Positions 42,496-52,872 of a DNA stretch of 64,000 bases are shown here, in pieces (the stretch's first letter is position 1; every line of letters starts with the position of its first letter). The position numbers and the translations under genes are program-made. The notes below the pieces were generated by a model. It was given only the letters and a program-made list of their open reading frames with translations. It did not search any database and was not told the origin of the DNA. The stretch comes from Discostella pseudostelligera (lineage: Eukaryota > Bacillariophyta > Thalassiosirophyceae > Thalassiosirales > Thalassiosiraceae). The stretch covers positions 1 through 64,000 of the forward strand of contig JALLBK010000276.1 in NCBI GenBank assembly GCA_036940085.1. The letters run 5' to 3'.

Positions 42496-43263
42496 TCATG
42501 ATTCCTTCCTCTTTCTCCTCGAAATGATCTCCGCAGCCCAAGCCTTTCCAATCTCCGTCCTCCACTTGCCCTCAGTACTACTAAAGAATTGATCCAAGCT
42601 CTGTTCATGACTCCCCTCTGCTTCATATTCCTGTGCTTGCAATATCATTTCAATCTTATCTAAATCTTTCAGCAGTTTGGCCTCTTCGGTACATCCCTCC
42701 TCATATTCTTTCCACAAGGCAATGATTTCATCGCCCCCCATGGTTGATCCTAACATGCTCCGTATTTCTTCCATTGTAGATAATTCCAAATTGTACTTGT
42801 CATCATCGGATACACCACAATGTGGAGTGATATCGCCAACTTTGGCCTCGGCTAAATCATGTATCAATGCCAGTTTGATGCATTTGTTGGTATCTACTGC
42901 ACCATTGGAAAAGGAGGCAACCATGGCCATTAATGACATACGATACATGTGATCGGCAATCGATTCGGGGTGGTGGACACCTCGCATTACCCAGCCGGTA
43001 CGTTTGGTGGTTTTGAGGGAGCGTGTGAGAGTGAGGAATTTGATGGCACGGGATGCTGCATCGGCATCGGCTGTGGCTGCGGCGGCGGCGTGGTCGTAGT
43101 TGCCGGCATCATTATCTGGAGACGGTTGATCTGCCATAGTTATTTGATATCGACGAGGGTCTTTTGATACTAATACGGAATGAGTTGTAAATAGTTGTTG
43201 ATGGGTGAATGCGAGAAGAGGGGTGGTGCCGATGCCTAGGACGATGCCGACAGCGGATTTCAT
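42496..43263 (-). CDS. HD-domain nucleotidase, HDDC2/YfbR-like
   Basis: About 255 aa from the Met at 43263. HD-superfamily metal ligands are visible: [30 protein letters not shown] and [14 protein letters not shown], as in 5'-deoxynucleotidases that hydrolyse dNMPs. I prefer the start [21 protein letters not shown], which forms a signal-like peptide with AF-TH at its end, compatible with plastid or secretory import. The frame opens at 43416 with a His-rich extension that looks like untranslated sequence. A later Met (MADQPSPD) would give a cytosolic form. The gene converges with the HMG-box gene across 150 bases. Confidence 0.8.
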   Translation of the reverse strand: MKSAVGIVLGIGTTPLLAFTHQQLFTTHSVLVSKDPRRYQITMADQPSPDNDAGNYDHAAAAATADADAASRAIKFLTLTRSLKTTKRTGWVMRGVHHPESIADHMYRMSLMAMVASFSNGAVDTNKCIKLALIHDLAEAKVGDITPHCGVSDDDKYNLELSTMEEIRSMLGSTMGGDEIIALWKEYEEGCTEEAKLLKDLDKIEMILQAQEYEAEGSHEQSLDQFFSSTEGKWRTEIGKAWAAEIISRRKRKES

Positions 43264-43767
43264 GTCATGGTGGTGGTGGTGATGGATTGATCGGGCGTGC
43301 GGGCGGTGGTAGTGGTAAATAGCGGATGTGGCGGGAAGGTGGGAAGCAGCAGTGCACGCGCGCGGCGGGGCGCATTTGAAATCTTCATAAAAAGGATTTA
43401 GTATGACCAATTTCACATTCGAGAAAGGGAATTCAAATTTATAATTAGCGCTTTATGTAGCCACTTTGGAATCAGTAGGTTTCCGTTCGAAGAAAAATTA
43501 TGGCGCGCTACCACGCGAAAGTGAGATATGGCGGGAACACAATCATCATAGACGCGTGCGTGCGTGGCTTCTCGTCTCGTCACCTTCATGTTCATCTTTG
43601 CCATCGAGCTTTTGTTCTGTGGATGTGGAGATTTGTCTGATTCATTGAATTCATTACTTACCTCCATCACTATCCGCCCGGGATGATGGTGCATCAACGG
43701 CATTGTCTCCATATCATAAATTCCAACAACACCACCTTAAGTCTCGGTTGATGTCATAACCATCATC
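43264..43767. promoter_or_regulatory. Divergent promoter, HDDC2-like (-) and UbiB-like (+)
   Basis: About 500 bases. ATGTGGCGGGAAGG occurs at about 43326 and GATATGGCGGGAA at 43524-43536. The latter is the same GATATGGCGGGA variant seen at 387-546 and 10369. No gene is recognised. Confidence 0.45.
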
Positions 43768-45744
43768 ATGTTGTTCCGAACATCACAAGTCCATCGCGTC
43801 GTTCGCCGTGCCGCCGCCATCTCCGTTGTCGGGACCGGTGTGGCCGGTACTACCGCTCTGGCCTATGCCCACACCGACCAAGGATTGGGGTTCAAACGAC
43901 AAGTCGAATTCTGGTGGAGTATCGGTCCCATCGTATTCGATTACTGGTGGAATTCCTACCCGAATAGTCCAAAGGTGAAGCTTCAGGCAGCTGCGCACAC
44001 TACGTTCAATACCTCCACTGACAATATAGAAGAAGCAGACGCACGTAATGTCATAAAGCGGAAAGAATTGCTCACATCCTTGCATGAGCGGAATGCACCT
44101 AAAATCTTCAACACCATGATCAATCTCGGCGGTCTCTACATCAAGCTAGGTCAAGTCTTAAGCGTGACCGTCCTTCCCATTCCTGATCAATATCGTATAC
44201 TCTTTCGCACATTACAATCGAACGTTCCCGGTGCATCTGATTTCGAGTCTGTGGTAAAGCCAACATTAGAAAAGGAGCTGGGTGCACCATTGGATATGAT
44301 ATTTGATTCCATTGATACAATTCCATGTGGTGCCGCGAGTATCGGACAAGCCCATCGTGCTACCCTACGCGATACCAAAGAGGAGGTGATAATTAAAGTA
44401 CAATATCCAAATGCCCGATGGCAAATTCCTGCTGATATTGAATGCGTGGGTGACTTCTTACAAATATGTGTTCAATTTGGAATTGTAGATGAATCATCGT
44501 CAACCTTGAGTTATGAGGAGTTTGCTCGTCAATTCTTAGCCGAGCTCGATTACGAAAGTGAGAAAGAGAATTTGAAGTTGGTGCATCGGAGTTCATTGGA
44601 TCCGGCATCTCCGTACATGTCACGAGGAGTGCTTATACCACGTGTCTTTGAGGAATATTGCACCAAACAAGTGATTACAATGACTTATTTGCCCGGACCG
44701 AAGTTTGAAGAGTTTGCGAAGAAGCAACTTGCATTATTGGGCATTGATCCTGAGAGAGGAGTGAAATCGGTAGTCATGGAGGGTAGAAGTCATGGCATCG
44801 ATGCGACAACTAACAATACAGAGGAGCGACAATCTGGTGTTGTGGGAACGGAACTTGCTCTATCTCCCGAAAGTTCATCCTTCCATTGGAAAATGCATCT
44901 CTCTCGCTTTATCGGGAACTTTGTATCGGTTGATTCCATGTTTTGTATTGTACGATTTGCTCGGAGAACACTACTTTGGTCTACGGCGGTTACCGTCAGA
45001 AGCATTCAGGCAGCATCTACATTATCTGTGGTACCCAATGATTGGAAGGAATGGGCGAATGAGCAAGAACATGCAATTCTTCAGTCAGAACGTTGGGATT
45101 GGATTCAGGAGGCAGTGTCTACGTTGATTGATGTTCATGGGTATCAGATACTGAATCAGGGTTTGTTCAGTGAGTACATTTGTGCACTATATTCGACGTT
45201 GCTTAACACCACCATTAGTCTCTGATCGACTTATACATATCACTTAACATTGTGTGAAGACGCGGATTGTCACCCAGGCAACATACTTATTGTTCAGGAT
45301 GAAAAGAATGCATCAATGAAGCCGAAGCTCGGTTTGATAGACTACGGTCAAGTGAAGCGACTTAATTCAGAGGAGCGAGTAAAGGTGGCGAAATTAATAC
45401 TTAGCATTGCCAATAAGGAATCTGACGAGGTTATTGCTGACAACTTCCGCAGTATGGGAATCAAAACCAAATCCAACTCCACTCGATTCTTGGCGGAATT
45501 TGGCAAGTTAATGTTTGGTTCTCTCGAGGCGAAGCACTTGGATAGAAACTGGCATCGTGAACTGCACAAGGAAGACCGTGTACTCTACTTTCCAACTGAA
45601 CTTAGCATGGTGTATAGAACAACATTGTTACTCCGTGGGCTTGCCATGTCATTGCAATTCAATCCGAGTGTTGGAGAAGCGTGGAGGCATCATGCAGAGG
45701 AAACTATTAAGATGCAAGGAGGAATTAGAAATCAGTCGGAGTAA
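43768..45744 (+). CDS. UbiB/ABC1/ADCK-family atypical kinase
   Basis: Two exons, 43768-45169 and 45260-45744, about 628 aa. The 90-nt intron (GTGAGT...GAAG) is phase 1; splicing creates LFNADCHPGN, the family metal/catalytic motif. Other diagnostic motifs are KLGQ in [11 protein letters not shown] near residue 125, the Ala-rich nucleotide loop [13 protein letters not shown], the lysine in [18 protein letters not shown], and DYG in [12 protein letters not shown] (DFG position). An insertion of about 140 residues with a hydrophobic patch (about 44760-45110) precedes the catalytic loop. The N-terminus ([22 protein letters not shown]) could be a mitochondrial leader or anchor. Relatives support quinone or lipid homeostasis. 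Confidence 0.88.
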
Positions 45745-46056
45745 TTGTAATAAAATTGCGTATCAATACTTGTACAATATGAGTGATCTTTTGAAGAGTA
45801 CTGCGTCGAAGGAGCTATGGTATTGTTTGGGATTGAGGAGGCTCATGGTTCATTGTCTGCTAACGTTTGACGGTTCTCTCTTGTGCAAATTCAGCGAATT
45901 ATTATACGATACTTTCGTAGACAGTATCGCCAATTCTCACAAAATGGTCTTCAACACAATCGATATCTTCCGAATCTTTTCCTTTTTGCATGTGTGGCTT
46001 GCCTCCCCGCCCACGCCATTGCATTATTGCATTGATTATTTGATGAGATCAAGACC
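45745..46056. other. Intergenic, no gene seen
   Basis: About 310 bases between two + strand genes. A frame of 221 codons from 45515 runs across it but overlaps the UbiB and next genes in a different frame, and I regard it as chance. Confidence 0.4.
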
Positions 46057-47160
46057 ATGTCGTTGGAATCGACGCCCAGCGAAGCCTTCCTCAACGATGC
46101 ATCCGAAGATGACTTTGCCAATCTCGACTCGATGGGCTTCACAACGGGCTCCTCCGCCCATTCGCAGCAATATGGGATGAATACCGTGCTCATGCCGCCC
46201 AGCACCAGCGGCGGCGGCGGCAGTAGTGGCGGCGACTATGTCATGAGCAGCAGCAGCCACCGCGTAGGAGGTGGCGGCGACGGTGGTGAGCGGGACGGTG
46301 GATCGCTCTTTGATCGTATTCAAGCTCGTACGGCAGAACAGCAGAAATTGTCGTCGTCGAATCATTCAACTCATGCAGGCGCAGCAACAACAGCAACCAT
46401 TACCTTCTCATCGTCGTCGTCACAGGCGGCGGCACAGCAGTCGTCGCAACAACAGCAGCAGCAACAACAATATCCACAGTCTTCCGAGAATGCGTTCGTG
46501 CAGCAACCTAACATAAGTGGGGAGTCTAGCCACAAAACTTCCATTTCCAACAACAATAATGAAACCACATACTCCTTCACTGCTAGTGGAGGCGGTGAAG
46601 ACTATTCTCAACCCAACAACTCTACTCACAATAACAACATGCCACGCATTCCAGTATATGGTGCAAGTCGCGATGATCCCTACTACATTGCAGCCAATAA
46701 TGCCAATCATCACTATCCAACAAATTTCCAAGACAAGGCCACCATGGCTCTACAGCAGACTGGTGAAACTATGAAATCACTCTGGCATGTCGGAGTTAGT
46801 GGTGCACAAACTATTGGAACCATGGCCAAAGATCGAATGATGGGAAGTGGAAATAATGGAGAACGGACGTATAATAACAATTTCCTGTTGAGGGAGGAGG
46901 ACACATTGGAACAGGGAGGAATCGGTGGTGGAGGAGGATCGGCTACCATGATGAGTAGCCAACCGCCACCACCACAATTACATACTGGAATAACAACAAC
47001 TACCGGAGGAAGTTCGTCTACTGATCAAGCGTACAGTATGCTTCAATATGGCAAGACATTCTGTGAAGATGTTATTGGATTCGTGGGCCAGCTTCCACCA
47101 TGGGGGAAGGCAATTGTGGGTGTGATTTTTCTGTGGATTTTGTATGTAGTATTTGGATGA
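46057..47160 (+). CDS. Tail-anchored membrane protein of unknown function
   Basis: 367 aa, single exon, family not recognised. The protein is Gly/Ser/Gln/Asn-rich, with a poly-Gln run near residue 130. A semi-ordered segment, NFQDKATMALQQTGETMKSLWHVGVSGAQTIGTMA near residue 227, could be an amphipathic helix. The last 20 residues (WGKAIVGVIFLWILYVVFG) form one hydrophobic helix ending at the stop, the hallmark of a tail anchor. The arrangement is reminiscent of vesicle-trafficking adaptors or SNARE-like proteins, but no SNARE heptads are evident. Confidence 0.68.
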   Translation: MSLESTPSEAFLNDASEDDFANLDSMGFTTGSSAHSQQYGMNTVLMPPSTSGGGGSSGGDYVMSSSSHRVGGGGDGGERDGGSLFDRIQARTAEQQKLSSSNHSTHAGAATTATITFSSSSSQAAAQQSSQQQQQQQQYPQSSENAFVQQPNISGESSHKTSISNNNNETTYSFTASGGGEDYSQPNNSTHNNNMPRIPVYGASRDDPYYIAANNANHHYPTNFQDKATMALQQTGETMKSLWHVGVSGAQTIGTMAKDRMMGSGNNGERTYNNNFLLREEDTLEQGGIGGGGGSATMMSSQPPPPQLHTGITTTTGGSSSTDQAYSMLQYGKTFCEDVIGFVGQLPPWGKAIVGVIFLWILYVVFG

Positions 47161-48069
47161 TATGGCGACAATAAATGGAGCAGATGAGGTGGGAGTGAGT
47201 TATCATATTATTGTGAATACTGAAGGGTTGTTGAAAAGGGTGGGCGGAGTAACTAATCGTTGACGATGAATAACATTTAAATGGAGTGTGATAATAGGTC
47301 TCTTCGACAATTCAGGGTGAAGCTCTACTCTAGGTTTTCATCTTCGTCAACTCTGTTAACGTAGCATTGTCCATGACGGCAAAACTTATCAAATCCAATG
47401 CAAGTGTCGGTGTCACACGTCTAAGTCCAACAAGAGTCTGCGCCTTCGCATTCATCAAACGGATTAACACTTGATGTTTCGTAGCATCCACTGAGACCAT
47501 AAATAGAAGGAGCCTGGGCTCGCGTCTTGAGAGAGCACTCAGCGTCAGTTGTGCATGTTCGACAATAACCATGACTGCTGCCATTCGGCGGTGGGACGGC
47601 GACTACGATGGACCGTCATGATTCAATGTAAGCTCTCTGGAGAGTGAGGTTTGTTTGTGACATAATGAATGCCAAAACCTCGATCAAGGAATGGAGAAGG
47701 TAGTAGTGAAATAAAGATATCGCAGACTTGCCACCTTGCATTCTTTCTCCAATTGAATCGAAATCGGTAATCTCGCAGACAACACAGACTCGAACCAACT
47801 AGGAAGTCAATTGGGGATAGAAACATAATGCACTACTTTACAAATGAATTGGTTCATATTCAGTAGTCATCGAAGCAGGAACGTGGAACTTCATGCTTGC
47901 TGTATGATGTTTGGTATTTGTTTCTATAGTCACAATTACAAGTCCTACATTGCTTTGTGTATCAAAGAATCAATATAGTTGTTTCAATATTATCGATCGC
48001 CGCCGATTTCTTAAGAGCACAGCTCATACAGAGTAAATCTAATTCATCGACATCTATTCAGAATACCCA
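47161..48069. other. Intergenic holding only a gene relic
   Basis: About 900 bases between the tail-anchored protein and the Cys-rich secreted gene. The only recognisable content is the relic at 47325-47612. Short minus-strand frames at 47616-47826 could be remnants of its 5' part, but no signal peptide is evident. Confidence 0.5.
47325..47612 (-). pseudogene. Relic paralogue of the Cys-rich secreted protein
   Basis: The minus frame ending at TAG 47325-47327 reads CRTCTTDAECSLK, then GCYETSSVNPFDECEGADSCWT, an in-frame TAG at 47421-47423, then CDTDTC, KFCRHGQCYV. The block SSVNPFDECEG matches SSTPFDECEG of the intact gene at 48070-48474, and the Cys spacing continues on both sides of the stop. 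No start codon or signal peptide lies in frame: a TGA stands just upstream at about 47613. Either a pseudogene or, less likely, the second exon of a gene with an undetected intron at the stop. Confidence 0.6.
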
Positions 48070-48474
48070 TTACCAGATACGACTCTCATCCGCCCTACGA
48101 AGGGCACAATTGGATGCATAACAATACGCCACCTTCCCCTCGCAGCTGTTGGCGCATCGAGCCGCCATACATGTTGCATCTGATTCACCTTCACATTCAT
48201 CGAATGGAGTACTACTCGAGTCGGCATAGCATGCACACAATTTGACACCCTCTTTAATTTTCGAAGGTGCTCGACTTCGAACTACGGCGCTGCAGTCGGA
48301 GTCGGCGTAGCATGTGGACCAATAGGAGATGAGGATGTCGAGGTCGGCATCGGCATCGGAAGTTACATCGCCGGTTGTTTCGGTTGAGCCGCGAACGGTC
48401 TCGGCCGTGGCGTTGACGGAGAGTATCGCGATGGCGATGGCGACGGCGATGGATAGGAGATTGCGGATGAACAT
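48070..48474 (-). CDS. Small secreted Cys-rich protein
   Basis: 134 aa, single exon. A clear signal peptide (LLSIAVAIAIAILSVNATA) is followed by an acidic spacer and a domain with ten Cys in 80 residues (CYADSDC, LCACYADSS, FDECEG, ATCMAARC, NSCEG, AYCYASNC). The even number suggests five disulphides. I do not recognise the family; it is probably secreted. A decayed copy lies about 460 bp downstream on the same strand. No functional claim is possible. Confidence 0.7.
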   Translation of the reverse strand: MFIRNLLSIAVAIAIAILSVNATAETVRGSTETTGDVTSDADADLDILISYWSTCYADSDCSAVVRSRAPSKIKEGVKLCACYADSSSTPFDECEGESDATCMAARCANSCEGKVAYCYASNCALRRADESRIW

Positions 48475-48872
48475 GGATTCAAGACGATGATAATCGATGC
48501 AAAATACTCGGAGGATAGGATAGGAGTACTATTTCCGTGGTTGTTCATTGTTGAGTTGGCTGAGAATACCTAGAAGATAGAGGTTGAGAGAGGTTGAGCT
48601 AGGTTGAGCTGTGAGCTGTGGGCGAGTGTGACATAAAGAAGCAAGAGGATGATTTGACGGACATAAAGGGAAGGGAATTGTGACGTCATGATGACATGCC
48701 TCCCACTCAACTTTTGGGAGTCCATCACAGTTGGGTTACAGGTTACTAAAACTTTCCTATTGAATTCCTACGTGAAGTTCGGCTGTAGATCGCCTCCACC
48801 CGCCATTCTCACTTTCACCACCGACCGCGTTCACTCACCACCTTCGGGCAACATTGAAAATAGACTGCCAAG
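48475..48872. promoter_or_regulatory. Divergent promoter region, Cys-rich protein (-) and eL6 (+)
   Basis: About 400 bases. It contains a short tandem GAGAGGTTGAG/TAGGTTGAGCTGTGAGC repeat at about 48585-48620. No gene is seen. Confidence 0.4.
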
Positions 48873-49756
48873 ATGGTCGGAATGGTACGTCGGCTCCTAG
48901 TAGAGGGAGGAGGGCCTTGGTCTACTGCAGAGTTTCTTCATCAAATGGTATCATTCGTCACTCGTTGAGCTGGAGATTGGACTATCAAACTTTGGTGTCG
49001 AGCAGGGCATCGCTTGTCTGTTTGCACAAGTTCATGATCGTCGGGTTGATGGAGCGCGGCGGCGGCAGACGATTTCGATGGCCATGTCATCTCTTTGTGG
49101 GTGAACACCCATTACCACTCTCCGTTCTCTTTCACTCACAATACCGTTCAATTCTTCTCTTGACCAAACAGCGCGTACTCGGAACAGCCGGCCCCAAAAA
49201 GGCCGCCAAGGCCGCTGCCGCCTCCACTGGCAAATCGGCCCGGTATTACCCCGCCGACGATGTCTCCCGGCCTAAACACTCTCGTGCCAAGAAACACAAC
49301 CCACCCAAAATCCGCCCATCCTTCACTCCTGGCACCGTCTGCATTCTCTTGGCTGGTCGATTCCGCGGCAAGCGTGTCGTATGTCTCAAGGCTCTCGAAT
49401 CCGGATTACTCTTGGTGACTGGTCCGTACAAAATCAATGGTGTTCCATTGCGTCGTGTCAATCAAGCCTACGTAATTGGTACCTCCACCAAAATTGATGT
49501 TTCGGGTGTGGATGTTTCCAATATCGATGATGCCTACTTTGCACGTACAGCCTCCACATCGTCCGAGGGAGAAGAGGAATTCTTTGCCAATGATGCTGCC
49601 AAACCGGCGATTGTCAGTGATACACGCAAGGCTGATCAGAAGAAGGTGGATGCGTCTATTCTCAAGGTTGTGGAGAGTACTCCATTGATGAAGAATTATT
49701 TGGGATCGAAATTTTCGCTTACGAAGTATGAACGACCCCATAGCATGATCTTTTAA
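48873..49756 (+). CDS. RPL6: 60S ribosomal protein L6 (eL6)
   Basis: The main exon, 49172-49756, encodes the eL6 core: SARYYPADD, PPKIRPSFTPGTVCILLAGRFRGKRVVCLK, GLLLVTGPYKINGVPLRRVNQAYVIGTST and the C-terminal KYERPHSMIF. I place the start in a tiny first exon, 48873-48884 (MVGM), with donor GTACGT and a 287-nt intron ending ACAG, giving ...RVLGTAGPKKAAKAAA and about 198 aa. A first intron just after the initiator is usual for ribosomal protein genes. The frame can be read through the intron back to 48854, which would give 300 aa, but that part has no eL6 likeness. The core is certain; the exact start is less so. Confidence 0.88.
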
Positions 49757-50079
49757 ATGAAACTAAACGGAATCGATTTGTATACCTACGTATCTTTGTT
49801 CCTATGCGGTGGTGGTTCTTCTCATGAACTGTATGTTTGTTTCCATGGAAGAATTGTAGTAGTATCTTATGACAATTGCACTCAGTGCAAACATGTCAAA
49901 ATTATGTTGCCAGTATCATTCACGACATTCAATTCTGTCATAGACGGAAGGGTTTGAGGATGCATTTGTTCAACGACAGTCACTTCACTTCAACTCTAGT
50001 GAACGAAGGCTATCAGGACATGCAACATGCTCCATTACAGGATACAAACCAACGAACAAATTCTACTACTATTAGTTCG
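49757..50079. other. Convergent intergenic region, no gene seen
   Basis: About 320 bases between the eL6 stop and the 3' end of the AAMP-like gene. The 351-codon + frame starting at 49876 mostly runs antisense to the WD40 gene and is a shadow. Confidence 0.45.
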
Positions 50080-51672
50080 TTACGGATGGAACTGAAACAA
50101 CTTCACCATCTTATCATCACTTCCCGTAACCACCATCATTCCACCTTCTTTGTCTGCAAAGCTAACACTCATATCATTAATCATATCTTCATGTCCCGTC
50201 AACAATGTGACCAACTTGCCAATTCGAACATCCCATATACCAATGACGCCATCAGTATAACTGCAAATGACCATGGGAAGTGTGGCATGCCAGACCAATT
50301 TGGTTATACCTGCAGTCCCTCCTCCTCCTACACCTCTACCTCCTGCTGCATCACCGTTGTCATTATTGTCAGTACGAACACATCGCTGTCTCAACTGTGC
50401 ACCACTTCCACTTCCACCAACATTGGTATTCCAAATTTTGAGTATGCCATCGACTCCTCCGGTAGCACACCAGTGGGCAGTACCTGTAATGTTGGCCGGG
50501 CAGAATCCTACCGCTTCGATGGAACGTGCCTCTCCTTCCTCCTCTTCCATATCATCACCTTCTTCTTCCATATTGTCTTTTGCATTACTCTTGCTGGTAG
50601 TATTGTTGTTGGCCAAGGATTCTTCAAAGTGGGGCAGCTTGGCCACCAATTTCTTCCCCGATATATGCACCACATAGGCATTCCCATCTTCACCACCACA
50701 AATGGCAAGCTGTCCATCGGGACCACCCCCCACGGCAAGACATGTCAATCCACCTCCACCACCTCCTTCCCCACCCTCCTGCTCATATCCACCACTTCCA
50801 CTGCCACCATGAGCATTACCATCCTCCATCAACCAAAAGACATGCTTACTAACCCCCGTCTTCGGTGCCCAAACACGACATGTCCCATCTTGTCCAACAC
50901 TCACTACCCACTTTCCATCTGGCGTAAATGAACCACTGGTCACACCGCCAGTATGTCCTACAAATACTTGCAAACATGATTTAGATGGGATGTGATACAT
51001 CCATATAGTTCCATCTCCTATACTTCCAGCTAAGATGACTGTACCGCCTTTAGGATGGAATGTTAGAAATTCAACATCGGATGGTCCTTCGAGATTGCAT
51101 ATTTTAGTTCCGTCGAGGGCGGTGTATAAGAGGATGGAACCGTCGTAGGATCCAATGCCGATTAGATTTTGTTGGAGTTTCCCGGAAGTGTCGTGAGTGA
51201 TGTAGGGTGTGTTGAATGAGACGGTGGAGATGGAATCGGTGTGCGGATGAGATAGTGGAATTGTAGATGTGGTTGTGGTAGTGGTGGTAGTTGAAGTGGT
51301 TGCGTCGTTATTGAGGTTGATGCGGTGGAGATAGGCTCTATCATCACCACCACCCGACACAATCGATAATGTCTTGGATGCACTGTCGTAATGGGATGCA
51401 ATGGCATAGACAGCATCGGTGTGCGAAGAGAAGGTCAATTTGGATTGATCAATTACTGGTTCAGACGGTGAATCTTCATTGTTGTTTTCTTCATCATCGT
51501 CCATCATGACATCGTCGTCGTCATCGATGCCATCAATGTTATCGTCGGGCACATCCACTTCGACGGCGGAATTCATGTCGATGAAGGTGGGTGTTTCGTC
51601 GTAGATGTCATCATCGTCATTGAGGTGCGTATCTGCCTCGATGGCGTTCGTGGTATTGTCTGATGATGCCAT
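50080..51672 (-). CDS. AAMP/Sqt1-like WD40 protein
   Basis: 530 aa, single exon. The acidic N-terminus (DDDDIYDETPTF...DDNNEDSPSE type) is typical of AAMP/Sqt1. About seven WD repeats follow: FSSHTDAVYAIASH, SGGGDDRAYLHRI, the hallmark VEFLTFHPKGGTVILAGSIGDGTIWMY, VFVGHTGGVTSGSFTPDGKWVVSVGQDGTCRVW, LAICGGEDGNAYV, ATGGVDGILKIWN and VTGSDDKMVKLFQFHP. In yeast Sqt1 is the dedicated chaperone that delivers uL16 (Rpl10) to the 60S subunit. Gly- and Thr-rich insertions lie between blades (GGGSGSGGYEQEGGEGGGGG). The tail-to-tail neighbour is ribosomal protein eL6. Cytosolic. Confidence 0.8.
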   Translation of the reverse strand: MASSDNTTNAIEADTHLNDDDDIYDETPTFIDMNSAVEVDVPDDNIDGIDDDDDVMMDDDEENNNEDSPSEPVIDQSKLTFSSHTDAVYAIASHYDSASKTLSIVSGGGDDRAYLHRINLNNDATTSTTTTTTTTSTIPLSHPHTDSISTVSFNTPYITHDTSGKLQQNLIGIGSYDGSILLYTALDGTKICNLEGPSDVEFLTFHPKGGTVILAGSIGDGTIWMYHIPSKSCLQVFVGHTGGVTSGSFTPDGKWVVSVGQDGTCRVWAPKTGVSKHVFWLMEDGNAHGGSGSGGYEQEGGEGGGGGGLTCLAVGGGPDGQLAICGGEDGNAYVVHISGKKLVAKLPHFEESLANNNTTSKSNAKDNMEEEGDDMEEEEGEARSIEAVGFCPANITGTAHWCATGGVDGILKIWNTNVGGSGSGAQLRQRCVRTDNNDNGDAAGGRGVGGGGTAGITKLVWHATLPMVICSYTDGVIGIWDVRIGKLVTLLTGHEDMINDMSVSFADKEGGMMVVTGSDDKMVKLFQFHP

Positions 51673-51979
51673 TATGCTTTAGGTGTATTGATTGTATTAT
51701 TTACTTTGAATTCGTCGGTAGTATTGGCACAATCGACATCGTCCATCGTCAAATCCAAGCCCAAGGCCAAGAATGCGCTGAAGATCGAGGTCGAGCGAGG
51801 GAGCGACGACATCGAGGGCCAGAAATGCACACGTCTGTCTGGCGACCAAGAATCTTCGGTGACGGAAATGGCGGTATTTTGGCGAGAATTGGGATGACGC
51901 AGCAGATTATTCGTATCTAGAGATATGGTACTATGCAGGGCGACAATATCTACCAAACAAAGCCAATTGTAGAACGACC
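51673..51979. promoter_or_regulatory. Divergent promoter, AAMP-like (-) and lumen-type protein (+)
   Basis: About 310 bases. No clear GGCGGGAA site, repeat or extra gene was recognised; GGCGGTATTTTGGCGAG near 51875 is only E2F-like. Confidence 0.35.
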
Positions 51980-52727
51980 ATGACACGCAGAGACAGCAGG
52001 GGAATGGTATTATCCGCAGCGCGATTGGCAGCGGTAGCACTACTGCTGCTCGCGGCTGTCGGGTGTGACGGATTCATCACTAAGAGTTCTTCTTCACCCG
52101 TCGCTCATCATTGTCGAATTGGCGGCAGTGCCAGTTGTAGTGTTGGTGATGACAGAATCATCCTTCCATCATCATCGTCTATTGCTGCACATCGTGTCAT
52201 TCACTCAATAGAAAAAGGAAATGGACACAACAATAATTGCAGCGATGACGGCAATCAATTGAAATTGCACCGACGAAGGGATGCACTCAACAACATTCTT
52301 CGCAATAGCATCGCAATGGTCACAATGATATCTACAATTAGTAGCATTACCACCGCATTTGCACTTGATATGGACGCATTTGAATCAAACATTCTCTCCA
52401 AAGACAAAACCAACGATATAGCTCCAAAATTAAATGATGATGAAGCATTATGCAAGTATGGTGCACCTGGAAAAGCCATGGGAGAGGCATGTGCNTCCAA
52501 AATTAAATGATGATGAAGCATTATGCAAGTATGGTGCACCTGGAAAAGCCATGGGAGAGGCATGTGCACGTGCCAATATACAGCGAAAATTACCTGGAGA
52601 TGTGGATGTATCGGGTAAGGTGGATCGAGGGGATTATTTGAAATGTCGATATGAATATCCGATTATTGATGGACAATATGTCAAGACTCGAGTGTGTAAG
52701 CCATCAGGAGAATGGGAGGCTTCGTGA
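51980..52727 (+). CDS. Putative thylakoid-lumen protein, frame broken by an assembly artefact
   Basis: The reading frame runs 51980 to 52494, then resumes one base out of phase after N 52495. The 72 bases before and after the N are identical; dropping one copy plus the N leaves 675 bases, a whole number of codons, for 224 aa. The leader is bipartite: signal peptide LAAVALLLLAAVGCDG-FITK with Phe at the expected plastid position, then RRRDALNNILRNSIAMVTMISTISS...AFA, a twin-Arg thylakoid transfer signal. The mature part has Cys-containing LCKYGAPGKAMGEAC and the end YLKCRYEYPIIDGQYVKTRVC. I do not recognise the family; a lumenal or photosystem-associated role is inferred from targeting only. 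Confidence 0.7.
52423..52567. repeat. 72-bp exact duplication around N 52495 (assembly join)
   Basis: 52423-52494 and 52496-52567 are identical, separated by one N. Two other sites in the window show the same length and layout, so this is an unmerged contig overlap and not biological sequence. It falsely frameshifts the lumen-type protein. Confidence 0.92.
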
Positions 52728-52872
52728 TGAATGAAATATATGAGGAGGAACATGCATTTGCTGTTCATCCTATTCAACAAATAATGATATATGTGATGAT
52801 AATGATACTTTGCCTCTATTAATTTAGGACTGGTACATAAAACCCATCATCATCATCGTCTCTACACCGACT

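Noticed and set aside
45515..46180. 221-codon + frame across the UbiB 3' end
   Set aside because: It overlaps two well-supported genes in another frame and shows no recognisable composition.
48854..49171. Long N-terminal extension of eL6 (300-aa reading)
   Set aside because: The extension has no ribosomal protein likeness and contains a good donor (GTACGT) and acceptor (ACAG); splicing gives a normal eL6 length.
49876..50931. 351-codon + frame
   Set aside because: It lies antisense to the WD40 AAMP-like gene, whose Ser/Thr/Gly-biased codons leave the opposite strand open.
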